The notes: generated by a model from the letters alone, not told the origin. DNA of 44,987 bases from Bacillus sp. JCM 19041 (GCA_001310375.1 BAXC01000029.1:1-44987), one strand, 5' to 3'; positions 18,040 to 28,312 are shown, counted from the first letter of the stretch. Made by a program: numbers and translations.

Positions 18040-19777
18040 CTATTTACTTTGTATTGTATCTTTCACCAAGGCATTTCTCCAACCACCTGATTCCGTTATA
18101 TCTTCCGCTCCTTCTACCGCCGACCCTTCACAAATAAAGCCATTGACTTCCCTTCCATCGGCAAGCACTACTTTGCCAAGTCCAAGTGGCGCTTTAATCA
18201 ATCCTAGAAAGGAACCGTATTCAGATAATGGCATATCCCAAAGCTCTACCTCAATTGAATTGCCACCTTCATTTTGCTTCACAAGACCAGGTTTTGCTGG
18301 TTCACCTGGCAACTTAAGTAGTTTATAGATTGGAGCAGTTTCCGCTTTTTCTTTAAAAACAGCTTGTCGCGTACGCAACTGGCCTTCGAGAGGAAAGCCA
18401 CGCATATGTAAACCACAAACCGCTAAAAGAGCAGTTGGCTCGTTTGCTTGTTCAAATGCCTCTGCCGCTCCGACGATAAAGCGCTCACTTTCATGTATAG
18501 CAAAAAACGTCACCCCAAATGGTAAGCCGTCCGCTAGCGTTGTACCAGGTACCGCGATTGCACATAAATCAAGCAAGTTACAATGGTTTGTATATAAGCC
18601 CATATCACTGTTTGCTGAAACAGGATTATCTCTCACTTGTTCTCTTGTGTACGTACCTCCATTTGTCGGCATCATTAAGACACACTCTTCGCCAAGCCAT
18701 TCCCACACTTGGCGCTTGATCGCCTTAAGTCGGTGTTGCGCCTGAAAAAGGGCTGCTGCGTCATAGGCAGGATTTTTTGCAGAACGAATGACTTTCTCTG
18801 TAACAGGAAAAGCCACATTTGGGTGAGAAGCGATAAAATCTCCAATCGCTGCCCACCTTTCAGCGACTAACGGGCCATCATAAAGAAGGCTAGCTGCTTC
18901 CGATAAAAGTGCAGTGTCAATGTACGCAACTGGCGTGCCCAGCTCTTCCAGTACACGAACCGATTCATCCCAAGCTTGTTCAAACGCTTTTGCATGGGGT
19001 CCGTAAAAACGAAGCGATTCTTTTTTAGGAACAAGGTAGCGAGTTGGCTTCGCTGAAGTCAGCGGAGCACTTGCTTGTGAGAACGGATCTTCCACATCAT
19101 ATCCACGTATAACGCTGTCAACCATTCGCGCATCCTCAATTGTATGTGTAAATGCCGTGACACAATCAATGCTCGCACAAGCGGGAACGACGCCTTTCGT
19201 TGACCACGCCCCCAAACTCGATTTAAATCCTACAAGTCCATGCAAACTCGCTGGAATTCTTCCAGACCCCGCAGTATCCGTCCCTAAAGAAAATGGCACT
19301 AGTTTCCTTGCTACAGTAACGGCAGAGCCAGAGCTCGAGCCACCACTAATATATTCAGGCTTAACCATTATGTGCCTCCCCGTAAGGACTACGCGTCCCG
19401 ACGAGTCCCGTTGCAAACTGATCTAAATTCGTTTTTCCAACGGGGACTGCACCTGCCGCAACAAGTCGGTTAATAACAGTCGCAGATATTTTCGGTTCAT
19501 ATGCATACTCTGCACAGCCTGCTGTTGTTTCAAATCCTGCAACGTCAATATTGTCCTTCACTGCAAATGGAATGCCCCATAATGGCGATTCATGTGGATC
19601 AAGCTTACGCAAATGATCCAAAAAAGGCGCTAACTTCCTTTTCTCTGGAGGAGAAATCCAAATGTTGTATTCTTCCTCTTCCATACTACGCTTAATCAGC
19701 TCCTCCATAACCTCTTCTGGTGTTGTCTTCTTGAGCAGATATGCAGAACGCAGCTGTTTAATCGTGTGCCATTCCAT
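18040..19777 (-). CDS. atzF: Allophanate hydrolase (one frameshift)
   Basis: About 579 residues when two lost bases near 19363 are restored; the frame then runs GLVGTRSPYGEAHNGF into KPEYISGGSSSGSAVTVA. It hydrolyses allophanate to ammonia and carbon dioxide, the last step of urea or guanidine breakdown by the carboxylase route. The amidase-signature triad is visible: lysine in FAVKDNIDVAG, cis-serine and nucleophilic serine in the GGSSSGS and GTDTAGSGR stretches. The C-terminal domain of full-length enzymes is present (YKLLKLPGEPAKPGLVKQ, then VVLADGREVNGFICEG). The carboxylase stop overlaps its ATG by one base, so it is the last gene of a coupled operon. Confidence 0.9.
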
Positions 19778-22700
19778 TAGGTCAACACCTCGCTTTTTTT
19801 CTTAGCAATCGCTACAATACGGCTACCGGCGTGCACTTCATCCCCTGGCTTCACGTAAACTTTTTTTAATTGTTCCAGACACCGTTGCGTGTTGTGGAAA
19901 CTCCATTTTCATGCTTTCCTCAATTAATAGAACATCGCCTTCTTCTACATATTGACCGGGCTTAACGAGTACCTTCACACGCTCCCTGGCATAGTGCTTG
20001 CAACAGGCTCGACTCCTTCTGGTAGTTCACCAGCTACCTCCTTGCTCTCGGTAACAGCTTCAAATACATATTCCGCTAGACCTTTTTTTCTCCAATCATC
20101 GCGCTCCTTTGCAAAGGCAACCTGTTGTTTCTGTTTAAATGCTTTACTCCCTTCTTGAATCTTTTCAAGGAAGGCAAGGTATTCACCTAGCTTAAATGTT
20201 GTTTCTTCCATCTCTACTTCAAATGAGCCTCGCTCCATCTCTTGTCGCATGTTACTCAATTCCTCTTCAGTCACCGGGTAGTACTGTATTTGATCAAAAA
20301 ACGCAACAGCCATGCTTACCATCTTTAAAACTTTTCGACGGCTTTAAATGATTCCAGATTTGCACGGTACGCCCAACAAGTTGATAGCCTCCAGGTCCTT
20401 CTAAACCATAAATACACATATATGCTCCGCCAATTCCAACAGCATTTTCTGGTGTCCACGTCCGGGCTGGATTGTATTTTGTCGTAACAAGACGGTGACG
20501 CGGATCTGTTGGTGTTGCTACTGGTGCACCAAGATAAACATCACCAAGGCCCATCACCATGTAATTTGCTTCAAATACGGTTTGAGCAACTTCGTCCACC
20601 TCTGCAAGTCCGTTAATACGTCGAATAAATTCAATATTATCAGGACACCAAGGTGCATCAGGGCGAATGTTTTTTTCATATCGCTCCATCGCGAGCTGTG
20701 CAGACGGATCATCCCACGATAACGGTAGCTTCACAATCCGTGAAGGTACTTCAACCGTCTCAAGTGATGGAATAGCTTTATTTAATGCGACAACTTTCTT
20801 ACACGCTTCCTGTACTGATAATCGCAACGGATCTAGATGAATTTGAAGTGATCGAATTCCTGGTGTTAATTCAAACACTGGAAAATCATCTTCAGACTCA
20901 ATTGCTTCCATTAAAAGATGAGCTTGAAAACGGTAAGGTAAATGCAGTTCCATCTCTCCGTATTCTACGAGAAGATACGCATCCCCTGCTGCTCGAATCG
21001 TCATTGCCATACCATTTTGGCCTTCCGCATCGCTTTCATATAAAAGAGGATAAGAACCTTGCAATCTTTCACTTGGTTTCGGAAGTTCTGGAACATCCCC
21101 TCCTTCTTTTATATAAGCTTCTTGGCGCAAGAGCATTTCATTTGCCTGTTCTAGTGTCAGGAGTTGAAAGCGGACTTTGTCCCCTGGTTGAAGTTGTCCG
21201 ATTTTCCATAACTCTGCTGTTGCCGTTGTTACCGGACAAACAAAGCCACCTAGACTTGGTCCATCTGGTCCTAATAAGATAGGGGTATCGCCTGTTAAAT
21301 CCAAACTACCAATCGCATAGGCATTATCATGGATGTTTGAAGGGTGTAAACCTGCATCTCCCCCATCTTCTCGAGCCCATACGGGGGCCGGACCACTTAA
21401 ACGTACGCCAGTCCGTGAACTATTAAAATGAACTTCGTATTCAGCAGTTTCCAGCTGTTTCAAATAGGCTGGATCGATATAATCGGTTGTACTATGAGGA
21501 CCTGGGACAACCCCAATCGTCCATTCCTTTTGATACGTCATTTGTTTATTAAATGTAAGAGTTCCTTTATCACAACCCCCACCTCCATTCAGACGAAGCA
21601 CATCACCTGTTCGTAAAGCTCGTCCGCCATGCCCACCAAATCCACCTAGAGTAAATGTCGCACCACTCCCAAGAAGTGATGGTACATCAAACCCTCCAAC
21701 AACAAGTAAGTACGTGCGCATGCCTGCTTTCGCTTTTGCAAAAGTCAGGACACTTCCAGCTTGGACTGTAAGTGGTTCGTACATAGGAACAGGAGAACCA
21801 TCTAATATCGCTTCCATGTTCGCTCCAGTCAAACAAAATGTCGTCGCTCCCCGGAATCGATACGACCCTCCAGATAGCGTCATTTCAATCCCTGTGGCTC
21901 CCTCATCATTGCCAAGCAAACGGTTACCGATTCTGAACGCAACTGCATCCATTGGTCCGCTCGGCGGGACTCCGACATCCCAATGACCAAGTCTAGCTGG
22001 GTAATCTTGCACGGTTGTTTGAATCCCGCCATCTAAAACTTCAAGCGCCGCTTCTTCTGTCACAAATTCGTTGAGCAGTTTTGTGTAAACATGCCCTTTT
22101 TGAAATTCAGGTGTGTTTAAAACAGCGATAGCATACATCAGATTTGATGTAATTCCATAAAAACGGGTTTCATCCAAAGCTGAACTCAACTTAGCTATTG
22201 TTTGATCTCGCGTTTCTGCCTTTGCAATTACCTTGGCAAGTAAAGGATCATATAACGTTGATACGGTTGTACCCGCTTCTACCCATGTCTCGTTTCGGAC
22301 ACCCTTCGCAAATATAACCTGGTCGAGCTTTCCAGCACTTGGACGGAAATCAAGCTGGCAATCCTCTGCATAAACCCGTACTTGGATACTGTGTCCCTGT
22401 GGTTGAAGCGATTGAGCTAAAGCAACATCCCACTCACCAGCAGCCTCCTGCACCATCCATTTTACAATGTCGACGCCATACACTTCTTCTGTCACTCCAT
22501 GTTCAACTTGCAAACGTGTATTCACTTCCAGGAAATAAAATCGTTTAGCTGCTTCGTCGTATAAAAACTCAACTGTACCCGCACTTACATAGCCCGTTTT
22601 GCCCGCGATGCGCAATGCACTTTCATGCATATCCTTACGCACCGTTTCCTTCAGATTAGGTGCTGGCGTTTCTTCAATCACTTTTTGATTGCGACGTTGG

Positions 22701-23387
22701 ATCGAGCAATCTCGTTCACCAAGTGCAACAACATCACCACTGCGACTCCCGAACAACTGAACCTCTATATGACGAGCGTGCTCAATATACTTTTCTATAA
22801 AAAGACCCGCGTTGCCAAAATGTTGTTCCGCTAAATGAACAACTGCGGCATATGCTGTAAGCAAGTCCTCCTCATTGTGGCAAACACGCATGCCAATGCC
22901 ACCTCCACCTGCAGTACTCTTTACCATAACAGGGAAGCCAATTTCCTTAGCTGCTTGAACAGATTCTTCTTCTGTATAAAGCAAATCCGTTCCAGGCAAC
23001 AAGTACATTCGCCGCTAATGCTAATGCCCTCGCCTCGTGTTTTAAACCAAACTGTTCCAACTGTTCAGGTTTTGGTCCGATAAAGACGATACCTGCCTTT
23101 GCACAGGCACGAGCAAACAGTGCGTTTTCACTTAGAAAGCCATAACCAGGATGAATTGCTTCTGCTCCGGTCTCTTTAGCCGTTTGAAGTACAACCGTTT
23201 GATTCAAATAACTCTCACTTGCTTGTCCCTCTCCTAAGCAGATAGCCTCATCTGCTAGTTGAACGTGAAGGCTTGTCGCGTCTGCTTTTGTGTAAATAGC
23301 GACCGACTTTATCCCCATCTCTTTCAATGTTCGAATGATTCGCACAGCAATTGTTCCTCGATTGGCAACTACTATTTTTTTAAACAA
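19777..23387 (-). CDS. Biotin-dependent guanidine (urea-type) carboxylase (several frameshifts)
   Basis: Indels near 23004, 20313, 20299, 19975 and 19864 split the frame. When they are corrected, the frame is continuous from a TTG behind GGAGGGAC to the TAA at 19777, about 1204 residues, the family length. Order: biotin carboxylase ([35 protein letters not shown]), KipA-like carboxyltransferase half ([20 protein letters not shown]), KipI-like half ([40 protein letters not shown]), and biotinyl domain with the acceptor lysine in EESMKMEFP. It carboxylates guanidine or urea with ATP and bicarbonate. Guanidine is preferred here because a guanidine-I riboswitch and two DUF1989 proteins precede it. 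Confidence 0.88.
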
Positions 23388-23410
23388 GTCCCTCCACTCC
23401 TCTTCTCTTT

Positions 23411-24061
23411 TTATTTATCCCAGATCAATAAGCGAATCGGTGTAGGATTAAAACCTGAACACGGGTTATTTAATTGAGGGCAATTAGAAATAAGCACCGT
23501 TGTATCCGTTTCAGCTACCATTTCCACATACGCCCCAGGACTTGAAATACCATCTGCAAATGAGAGCCCTCCCTCTGAAGTAACTGGAACATTCATAAAG
23601 AAATTTACATTAGGCGCTAAATCCCGCTTTGAATAACCCTCACCTCGTTTTGCAAGTTCCAACATAAACGTATCACGGCAATTGTGCATCGCCGCTCGGT
23701 CATGAGCGTAGCGAACTGTATTGCTCTGGGAAGAACAAGCGCCACCAAACGTGTCATGACGTCCAACTGTATCAGCAATCAGCTTTACAAGTGGTTTACC
23801 TGACTCTGCTCTCAAGATACTCCCAGTTGTTAAATAGAGGTTTTTTTGTTCCGTTATCGTTCTGACCGCACTATAGTGATCATTCGGATTCATCGTGTCA
23901 TATAAAAGCGTATCAGCTGCTTGATTTCCTGATAAATCAACAATTCGAAACCACTGCCCCTTCTTCAAATCATGCATCCATCCCTTTCCTGCGGGTATCG
24001 TCTTATCGTAAATAGCTGTTTGAGGAGTGCGTTTGCTTTCGGTCAATTGCATTGTTTTCAT
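23411..24061 (-). CDS. DUF1989 protein, probable carboxyguanidine deiminase subunit (UAAP2 type)
   Basis: 216 residues behind AAGGAGG. It is the smaller of two paralogous DUF1989 proteins long annotated as urea-carboxylase-associated proteins. In guanidine users the pair forms a deiminase that converts carboxyguanidine to allophanate, freeing ammonia. Family patches visible are IPAGKGWMHDLKKGQWFRIV, GNQAADTLLYD, VGRHDTFGGACSSQSNTVRY (with a conserved cysteine) and NCPQLNNPCSGFNPTPIRLL. The conserved H and C residues suggest a metal site. It is encoded between its partner and the carboxylase in one operon. Confidence 0.85.
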   Translation of the reverse strand: MKTMQLTESKRTPQTAIYDKTIPAGKGWMHDLKKGQWFRIVDLSGNQAADTLLYDTMNPNDHYSAVRTITEQKNLYLTTGSILRAESGKPLVKLIADTVGRHDTFGGACSSQSNTVRYAHDRAAMHNCRDTFMLELAKRGEGYSKRDLAPNVNFFMNVPVTSEGGLSFADGISSPGAYVEMVAETDTTVLISNCPQLNNPCSGFNPTPIRLLIWDK

Positions 24062-24073
24062 TCCAATACCTCC

Positions 24074-24808
24074 TTATTGTGATACGAGTGTTCCACTCGT
24101 CGTTGTTAACAGTTCAAAATCCCAAGTATTTTCAAACGCCCGCTTGTTTTCCTCACAATGATTTACACAAGGATCATTCTTTGCAACAGGTGGTGCGTCG
24201 GACACTTCAATATGGATTAATCCACTCGGGTATACCGTGCTTGGATTTAATGGGTGTGGCGTGTTTGAACATAAAAATACGAGATCCATTTCCGTCCGTA
24301 AAACAATGTAATCTCCGTCTTTGCTGTGATTTGAATTAAAAGTCATTGCTCCATTCGTGTCATAACCAACCTTTGAAAACACATTTACAACCGGTCCCAT
24401 ATCTTTTTGTTCAAAACCCTGACGAATCAGTTCTATTGCAAAATTTTCTTCGCTACTCCGATGCCATTCATTTAACTGGTTTTGAAAACTCGTTTCACCG
24501 TATTTTTTATCCGTTTGTTCTCGTGTCGTATAGGAGCTGACTGGATCATGCCACCCTACCGTGTCTTCCACGATACTCGCCATCACTCGCCCATTATCGC
24601 TCATCAATACATTTCCTGTTGTTAGCTTTGAAGTGTGCTGTGCTTTTAACGTGTCCGGCATACTATAGCGCTCTTCTTTTTGATTTGCATGAAACAGCAT
24701 AAAGGCGAGATTACCACCTGAACCATTAGTCGTTAGTTTGATCAAGCTCCCTTTTCGAATTATTCCTGACCATTTCCCGCCAGCTTGTAGCGTATGTCTC
24801 CACTTCAC
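24074..24808 (-). CDS. DUF1989 protein, probable carboxyguanidine deiminase subunit (UAAP1 type)
   Basis: 244 residues from a GTG behind AGGAGGCGG. It is the first gene after the riboswitch and the larger DUF1989 partner. Conserved patches are IIRKGSLIKLTTNGSGGNLA, DTVGWHDPVSSY, GPVVNVFSKVGYD and CSNTPHPLNPSTVYPSGLIH. The C-terminal region carries NDPCVNHCEENKRAFENT, with two cysteines three residues apart that are typical of this half of the pair. Twelve bases separate it from the second subunit. It probably forms a heteromer with it to deiminate carboxyguanidine. Confidence 0.85.
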   Translation of the reverse strand: MKWRHTLQAGGKWSGIIRKGSLIKLTTNGSGGNLAFMLFHANQKEERYSMPDTLKAQHTSKLTTGNVLMSDNGRVMASIVEDTVGWHDPVSSYTTREQTDKKYGETSFQNQLNEWHRSSEENFAIELIRQGFEQKDMGPVVNVFSKVGYDTNGAMTFNSNHSKDGDYIVLRTEMDLVFLCSNTPHPLNPSTVYPSGLIHIEVSDAPPVAKNDPCVNHCEENKRAFENTWDFELLTTTSGTLVSQ

Positions 24809-24835
24809 TTATACCGCCTCCTCCTATTAAATAAA

Positions 24836-24860
24836 GCCTGGGAGACAGAGTCTCCCAGGC
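24836..24860 (-). terminator. Riboswitch-controlled intrinsic terminator
   Basis: A perfect 11-bp stem, GCCTGGGAGAC and GTCTCCCAGGC, with a 3-base loop. It is followed on the minus strand by TTTATTT and then by the ribosome binding site of the first guanidine gene. Its first arm is shared with the aptamer. Confidence 0.9.
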
Positions 24861-24943
24861 TTTTATCCTTCCGTGTATGCGGCGGTTGCCGCACGCCTTC
24901 TCTCGGACCAGCCTTACGCTACACGCAACGGAACCCTAGAAAG
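24836..24943 (-). promoter_or_regulatory. Guanidine-I (ykkC subtype 1) riboswitch with overlapping terminator
   Basis: On the minus strand the conserved blocks appear in order: CTAGGGTTCCG (24939-24929), GCTGGTCCGAGAG (24912-24900), ACACGG (24876 onward), GGATAAAAGCC and TGGGAGA (ending at 24851). These are the hallmark sequences of the guanidine-sensing ykkC motif. The 3' block GCCTGGGAGA is also the left arm of the terminator that follows, so guanidine binding should sequester it and allow readthrough into the two DUF1989 genes. This is an ON switch of the usual design. Confidence 0.95.
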
Positions 24944-25021
24944 CTTTGTTGTTCTAAAAAGAACCTTTATCCTCTTGTTCCTACTAGAGTTACATAGATT
25001 TAATTAACGTTTCTACGATTT

Positions 25022-25038
25022 CGTTAGGTTATCTAACG
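25022..25038. promoter_or_regulatory. Inverted repeat in the divergent guanidine/permease control region
   Basis: CGTTAG and CTAACG flank GTTAT. It lies about 80 bases upstream of the riboswitch and 150 bases upstream of the permease gene, within the shared control region. It may be an operator; no regulator is known. Confidence 0.3.
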
Positions 25039-25078
25039 TATTTTTTCTGTCTATTTTGATCTTTTCGTTTAAATTCTT

Positions 25079-25095
25079 TGTCAGTCTTTATAACA
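25079..25095. promoter_or_regulatory. TnrA/GlnR-like nitrogen-control box
   Basis: On the minus strand TGTTATAAAGACTGACA matches 11 of the 13 fixed positions of the consensus TGTNANAWWWTNTNACA. It lies between the divergent guanidine operon and permease gene. Relative to the permease it would sit about 45 bases upstream of an AT-rich -10-like sequence near 25130, a distance compatible with TnrA activation. Nitrogen control would make sense for a guanidine-scavenging locus, but this rests on one imperfect site. Confidence 0.4.
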
Positions 25096-25191
25096 AAGAG
25101 ATTGCTATTTTCATTCTGCCCTTTAGCATAAATCGGTAACTAAACGAAGTAGCAAGAAATGATTTCAGAATAATAAATTGGAGGACTCAAA

Positions 25192-26535
25192 ATGTCTAAT
25201 ACATCGTTAAAGCGCACTCTCTCTCTCTGGCAAGTTTCTGCACTTGGACTAGCTTGGAACACACCCATGATTTATTTTTCGACATTCGGAGTTTCCTATG
25301 AAAGCGCAAGTGGCCAGCTCCTGATTACTTACACACTTGCTTTCATTGCCATCCTCTTTACCGGAATAAGCTACGCGTACTTAGCAAAAAAGATCCCCGT
25401 ATCTGGTTCTGCATACACCTTTGCTAAAGCAGCAATACATCCAAACGCAGGCTTTATTGTTGGTTGGATTGTGCTACTCAATTACTTATTTGCGCCGATT
25501 ATCGCCTGTATAACGTTTGGTGTATTTTTATCTGCCCAATTCCCCACGATTCCATCTTTTGTTTGGATTATTGCTTTAATTATTTTACTAGCCGCTATCG
25601 CCATTAAAGGTATCGGCGCATCAGCCAATATCAGCGCAACATTTGTTGCGATTCAGCTGCTTTTTATCGGGGGATTTGCTGGCTTTTTACTTTATAAGCT
25701 CTTTCAGGGAGGAAATGTCCCTTTAGCAAATGCCTTTGCTGCACCGCTTTTACAGCTAGATAATCCCTTTCACGTACTCATGGTTGGCGCATCTGTTGTT
25801 GTCTTCTCCTTTCTTGGCTTTGATACGATTACGACCTTATCAGAAGAAACCAAAAACCCAACAAAAACAATCCCGCGTGCAATTTATCTCATTCTTATTA
25901 TTGTAGGAACATTTCATCTTACTTCGTCTTTTGTCATACAAACCTCTTTCCCCCGCCTTTCTTTTATCCAAGCAGATGCTGCTGCACTTGAATTGATGGC
26001 CTCGGTGGGTGGAGGAATATTACAGCTTATCTTCATTGTTGTTCTGGCTATGGCCATCTTTACTCAAGGCCTTGCCTCTATTACGGCAGTTTCGCGCCTT
26101 ATGTTTGTCATGGGTCGCGATGGCTTATTACCAAAGCGTGCGTTTGCTTTTATTCATCCAACATATAAAACACCGGTCTTCAATATCATACTAGCCAGTT
26201 GTTTATCACTACTTTCCTTATTGTTTACAGTTGAATCTGCGATCCGATTTGTGAACTTTGGTGCTTTAACGTCTTTCTTCTTTGTTAATCTCTGTGTCAT
26301 CATTCTATCTTGGAAAAACAGAGTCAGACACGCACCTTTTTTAACTTACATTGCTCCTGCAATCGGCGCGACAATTATGTTTGTACTCGTGTCAATGCTT
26401 GATGTAACAACTCTTACAGTGGGTTTTACTTGGATCGCATTTGGGTTTGTATACTTACTTTATTTAACAAATGTCTTTCAGCAACCACTTGCCGCTTGGA
26501 AACCATCATCAAAACAAAGCATTCACCTCCCGTAA
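25192..26535 (+). CDS. APC-superfamily permease, candidate guanidine-pathway importer
   Basis: 447 residues with about twelve membrane segments and an ATG behind TTGGAGGA. The N-terminus SLWQVSALGLAWNTPMIYFS and the segment SFLGFDTITTLSEETKNPTK are typical of amino acid-polyamine-cation (APC) transporters. It is transcribed divergently from the riboswitch-controlled operon and shares its control region. Similar permeases accompany urea/guanidine carboxylase genes elsewhere, where they are presumed to import the substrate or a guanidine-containing precursor. No riboswitch is visible in its own leader, so it may be expressed before guanidine accumulates inside the cell. Confidence 0.8.
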   Translation: MSNTSLKRTLSLWQVSALGLAWNTPMIYFSTFGVSYESASGQLLITYTLAFIAILFTGISYAYLAKKIPVSGSAYTFAKAAIHPNAGFIVGWIVLLNYLFAPIIACITFGVFLSAQFPTIPSFVWIIALIILLAAIAIKGIGASANISATFVAIQLLFIGGFAGFLLYKLFQGGNVPLANAFAAPLLQLDNPFHVLMVGASVVVFSFLGFDTITTLSEETKNPTKTIPRAIYLILIIVGTFHLTSSFVIQTSFPRLSFIQADAAALELMASVGGGILQLIFIVVLAMAIFTQGLASITAVSRLMFVMGRDGLLPKRAFAFIHPTYKTPVFNIILASCLSLLSLLFTVESAIRFVNFGALTSFFFVNLCVIILSWKNRVRHAPFLTYIAPAIGATIMFVLVSMLDVTTLTVGFTWIAFGFVYLLYLTNVFQQPLAAWKPSSKQSIHLP

Positions 26536-26542
26536 ATAAGAA

Positions 26543-26573
26543 GAAGGTGCCTGGACCGTCCCAGACACCTTCT
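26543..26573 (+). terminator. Terminator of the permease gene, possibly bidirectional
   Basis: GAAGGTG-C-CTGG pairs with CCAG-A-CACCTTC around a 6-base loop, starting 8 bases after the permease stop and followed by TCATTT. The stem has one mismatch. Confidence 0.75.
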
Positions 26574-26613
26574 CATTTAACATTCAGTATTTGACCCCAG
26601 CCCCCCTGTCAAT

Positions 26614-26644
26614 AAAAAACCACTTCCCAAACAGAGAAGTGGTT
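26614..26644 (-). terminator. Terminator of the rhamnose operon
   Basis: AACCACTTC and GAAGTGGTT form a 9-bp stem with a 9-base loop, followed on the minus strand by TTTTTT. It lies 16 bases beyond the stop of the MFS transporter gene. Confidence 0.85.
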
Positions 26645-26659
26645 ACACAAAAAACAACA

Positions 26660-27937
26660 CTATGCACTTTTCCCATAACGTTCATCTTGAATGGATTCGA
26701 GTGAACGTCCACGCGTTTCTGGCGCCATCGTCACTCCAATAACAAGACTGATAACTAGGAAGACAATCATGATGATTCCAGCTGCTTGGAATCCGATACC
26801 TGTGATCATGGCTGGTACAACTAGTGAAATTAACCCAACACCAATACGTACTGCAAAGAACATAAACCCTTGTGCTTGTGCACGATATTTCGTGTGAAAT
26901 AATTCGCTAGCAAACAATGCATAAAAAGCTTGTGCACCAAATCCAGCTGCAATACCCCAAAGGGTGACAAACAAGATCAGTTCAACAATGCCCATTCCAC
27001 CAAAGGTTAAAATAACCCAAGCAACAATTCCCATAACGCTTCCTATGCCAAACAAAAGCTTGCGGTTTACTTTATCACCAAGTTTAATAAAGACAACATA
27101 CGTTGATATGACGGTAAATGTCCAGAGAACCCCTTGGAGAAGATTTGCCTGCGATGCTGTTAATCCACCAACTGTTTCATAAATATATGGCATGAAATAA
27201 CCCATTGTACCGGCTACAAGATTCCAAAAAAGATAGATTCCAATTAAGAAAACAAGCGCTTTCAAGTTTGCTTTTACAGTAAATAAGTCTTTCATTGAAC
27301 CCTTTTGAACTTGTTTCCCTGCTGCACGGACGGCTTTTTCCTTCCGTTGCTCTTCTTCCCAAATCGTAGACTCGTTAATTTGTTGCTGCAAAATCCACGT
27401 TATAATGGCTACGATAAATAATTGAGCAAAAATTAATCTGCTGCCAAGCAAACCAAGCGGTGCGAGGGCAACTGATAGAAACAAAGTAATCGCAGGTCCA
27501 ATTGACCATGCAAACTGGCTCCAGCCAACCCTGGCCGCTCGTTCTTTTGGTGGTGCTTCCTCGGCAATATAGGTCCATGCCGCTGGAATAAGTGCACCTA
27601 CTGCAACTCCGACAATGATATAACCAACAAGTAACATTGGGAAGTTAAAGGCAAATATGATTAAGAGCATCCCGGCCATATAAAGCAATAAGTCGTATTT
27701 GTAAATGAATTTCCGACCATAGCGATCAACAAAGTACCCACCTAGCAAAGCACCAATCGCTGCACCAAAACCATTAGCACTTAGAGCACCAAGCAAACCA
27801 ACCCACATATCTGTAAGCTGTAAATATTCAACCCATAGCGTTAAACCACCAGCACCAGCAACAATTGCACCTGCTTCTAGATAGTTTGACATAGCGACTG
27901 TAATTGTCGCCTTCATGCCTTTATTTTTAGTTGCCAT
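26660..27937 (-). CDS. MFS sugar transporter, candidate L-rhamnose importer
   Basis: 425 residues with about twelve membrane segments. The MFS signature between helices 2 and 3 is seen in GGYFVDRYGRKFIYKYDLLL, and the sugar-porter end motif as APETRGRSLESIQDE. The central loop near residues 190-215 is charged. Its ATG lies behind GGAGGG, 14 bases after the rhamnose mutarotase stop, so it is the last gene of the rhamnose operon. Import of L-rhamnose by proton symport is the natural inference. It is unrelated to the RhaT permease of enterobacteria and no ABC rhamnose importer is present here. Confidence 0.85.
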   Translation of the reverse strand: MATKNKGMKATITVAMSNYLEAGAIVAGAGGLTLWVEYLQLTDMWVGLLGALSANGFGAAIGALLGGYFVDRYGRKFIYKYDLLLYMAGMLLIIFAFNFPMLLVGYIIVGVAVGALIPAAWTYIAEEAPPKERAARVGWSQFAWSIGPAITLFLSVALAPLGLLGSRLIFAQLFIVAIITWILQQQINESTIWEEEQRKEKAVRAAGKQVQKGSMKDLFTVKANLKALVFLIGIYLFWNLVAGTMGYFMPYIYETVGGLTASQANLLQGVLWTFTVISTYVVFIKLGDKVNRKLLFGIGSVMGIVAWVILTFGGMGIVELILFVTLWGIAAGFGAQAFYALFASELFHTKYRAQAQGFMFFAVRIGVGLISLVVPAMITGIGFQAAGIIMIVFLVISLVIGVTMAPETRGRSLESIQDERYGKSA

Positions 27938-27951
27938 TTATTTGCCCTCCA

Positions 27952-28266
27952 TTAAGCTAAATAAAATACTTCTTTCAAATCAATTGATACAGGGCTTTTA
28001 TCTTCATTCGTTTCCATTAGCGGTTCCATATACGCCCACCATTTCCGGCAAATTTCAGTGCTGGAAACGCGTGCGTATACTTCTTCATCTTTAACACATA
28101 AGTATGCAAATAACTGACCAGTTTCCTCCAGTAGAAAAATGGAGTAATCACTTACGCCATGCTCCTTTAACATCTCTTTCATTTCTGGCCATAATTGATC
28201 GTGTCGTTTCTTGTACTCCTCATATTGGTCCTTATAAACTTTCATGACACTAGCCTTACGTATCAA
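27952..28266 (-). CDS. rhaM: L-rhamnose mutarotase
   Basis: 104 residues from a TTG at 28266, chosen because GGAGGGAGAG lies just upstream and the product then begins [10 protein letters not shown] and has exactly the family length. A GTG start 18 bases earlier would overlap that site. It interconverts the anomers of L-rhamnose so that the isomerase can use the beta form. Conserved features are the [15 protein letters not shown] helix with the active-site histidine and tyrosine, the RKWWAYM segment and the ending [13 protein letters not shown]. It stands between a terminator-like hairpin and the transporter gene. Confidence 0.93.
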   Translation of the reverse strand: MIRKASVMKVYKDQYEEYKKRHDQLWPEMKEMLKEHGVSDYSIFLLEETGQLFAYLCVKDEEVYARVSSTEICRKWWAYMEPLMETNEDKSPVSIDLKEVFYLA

Positions 28267-28289
28267 TTTAATCTCTCCCTCCACAAAAA

Positions 28290-28303
28290 AGTAAGCGGTT
28301 ACT
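28290..28303. promoter_or_regulatory. cre-like CcpA site upstream of rhaM
   Basis: AGTAAGCGGTTACT (minus strand AGTAACCGCTTACT) matches TGWAANCGNTNWCA except at the first and last bases, and is nearly palindromic. It lies between the hairpin after rhaEW and the rhaM start, suggesting separate catabolite control of rhaM and the transporter. Confidence 0.4.
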
Positions 28304-28312
28304 AAACGTGTT

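Noticed and set aside
20785-21282. 165-residue plus-strand reading frame
   Set aside because: Entirely antisense to the conserved carboxylase coding sequence; an overlap artefact.
19777-23387. Programmed frameshifting or split genes in the carboxylase
   Set aside because: There are several breaks at ordinary homopolymers without slippery-site and stimulator structure, and the same kind of break affects many unrelated genes.
18040-23387. Plain urea degradation operon
   Set aside because: The guanidine-I riboswitch and DUF1989 pair point to guanidine as the primary substrate; urea may still be used.
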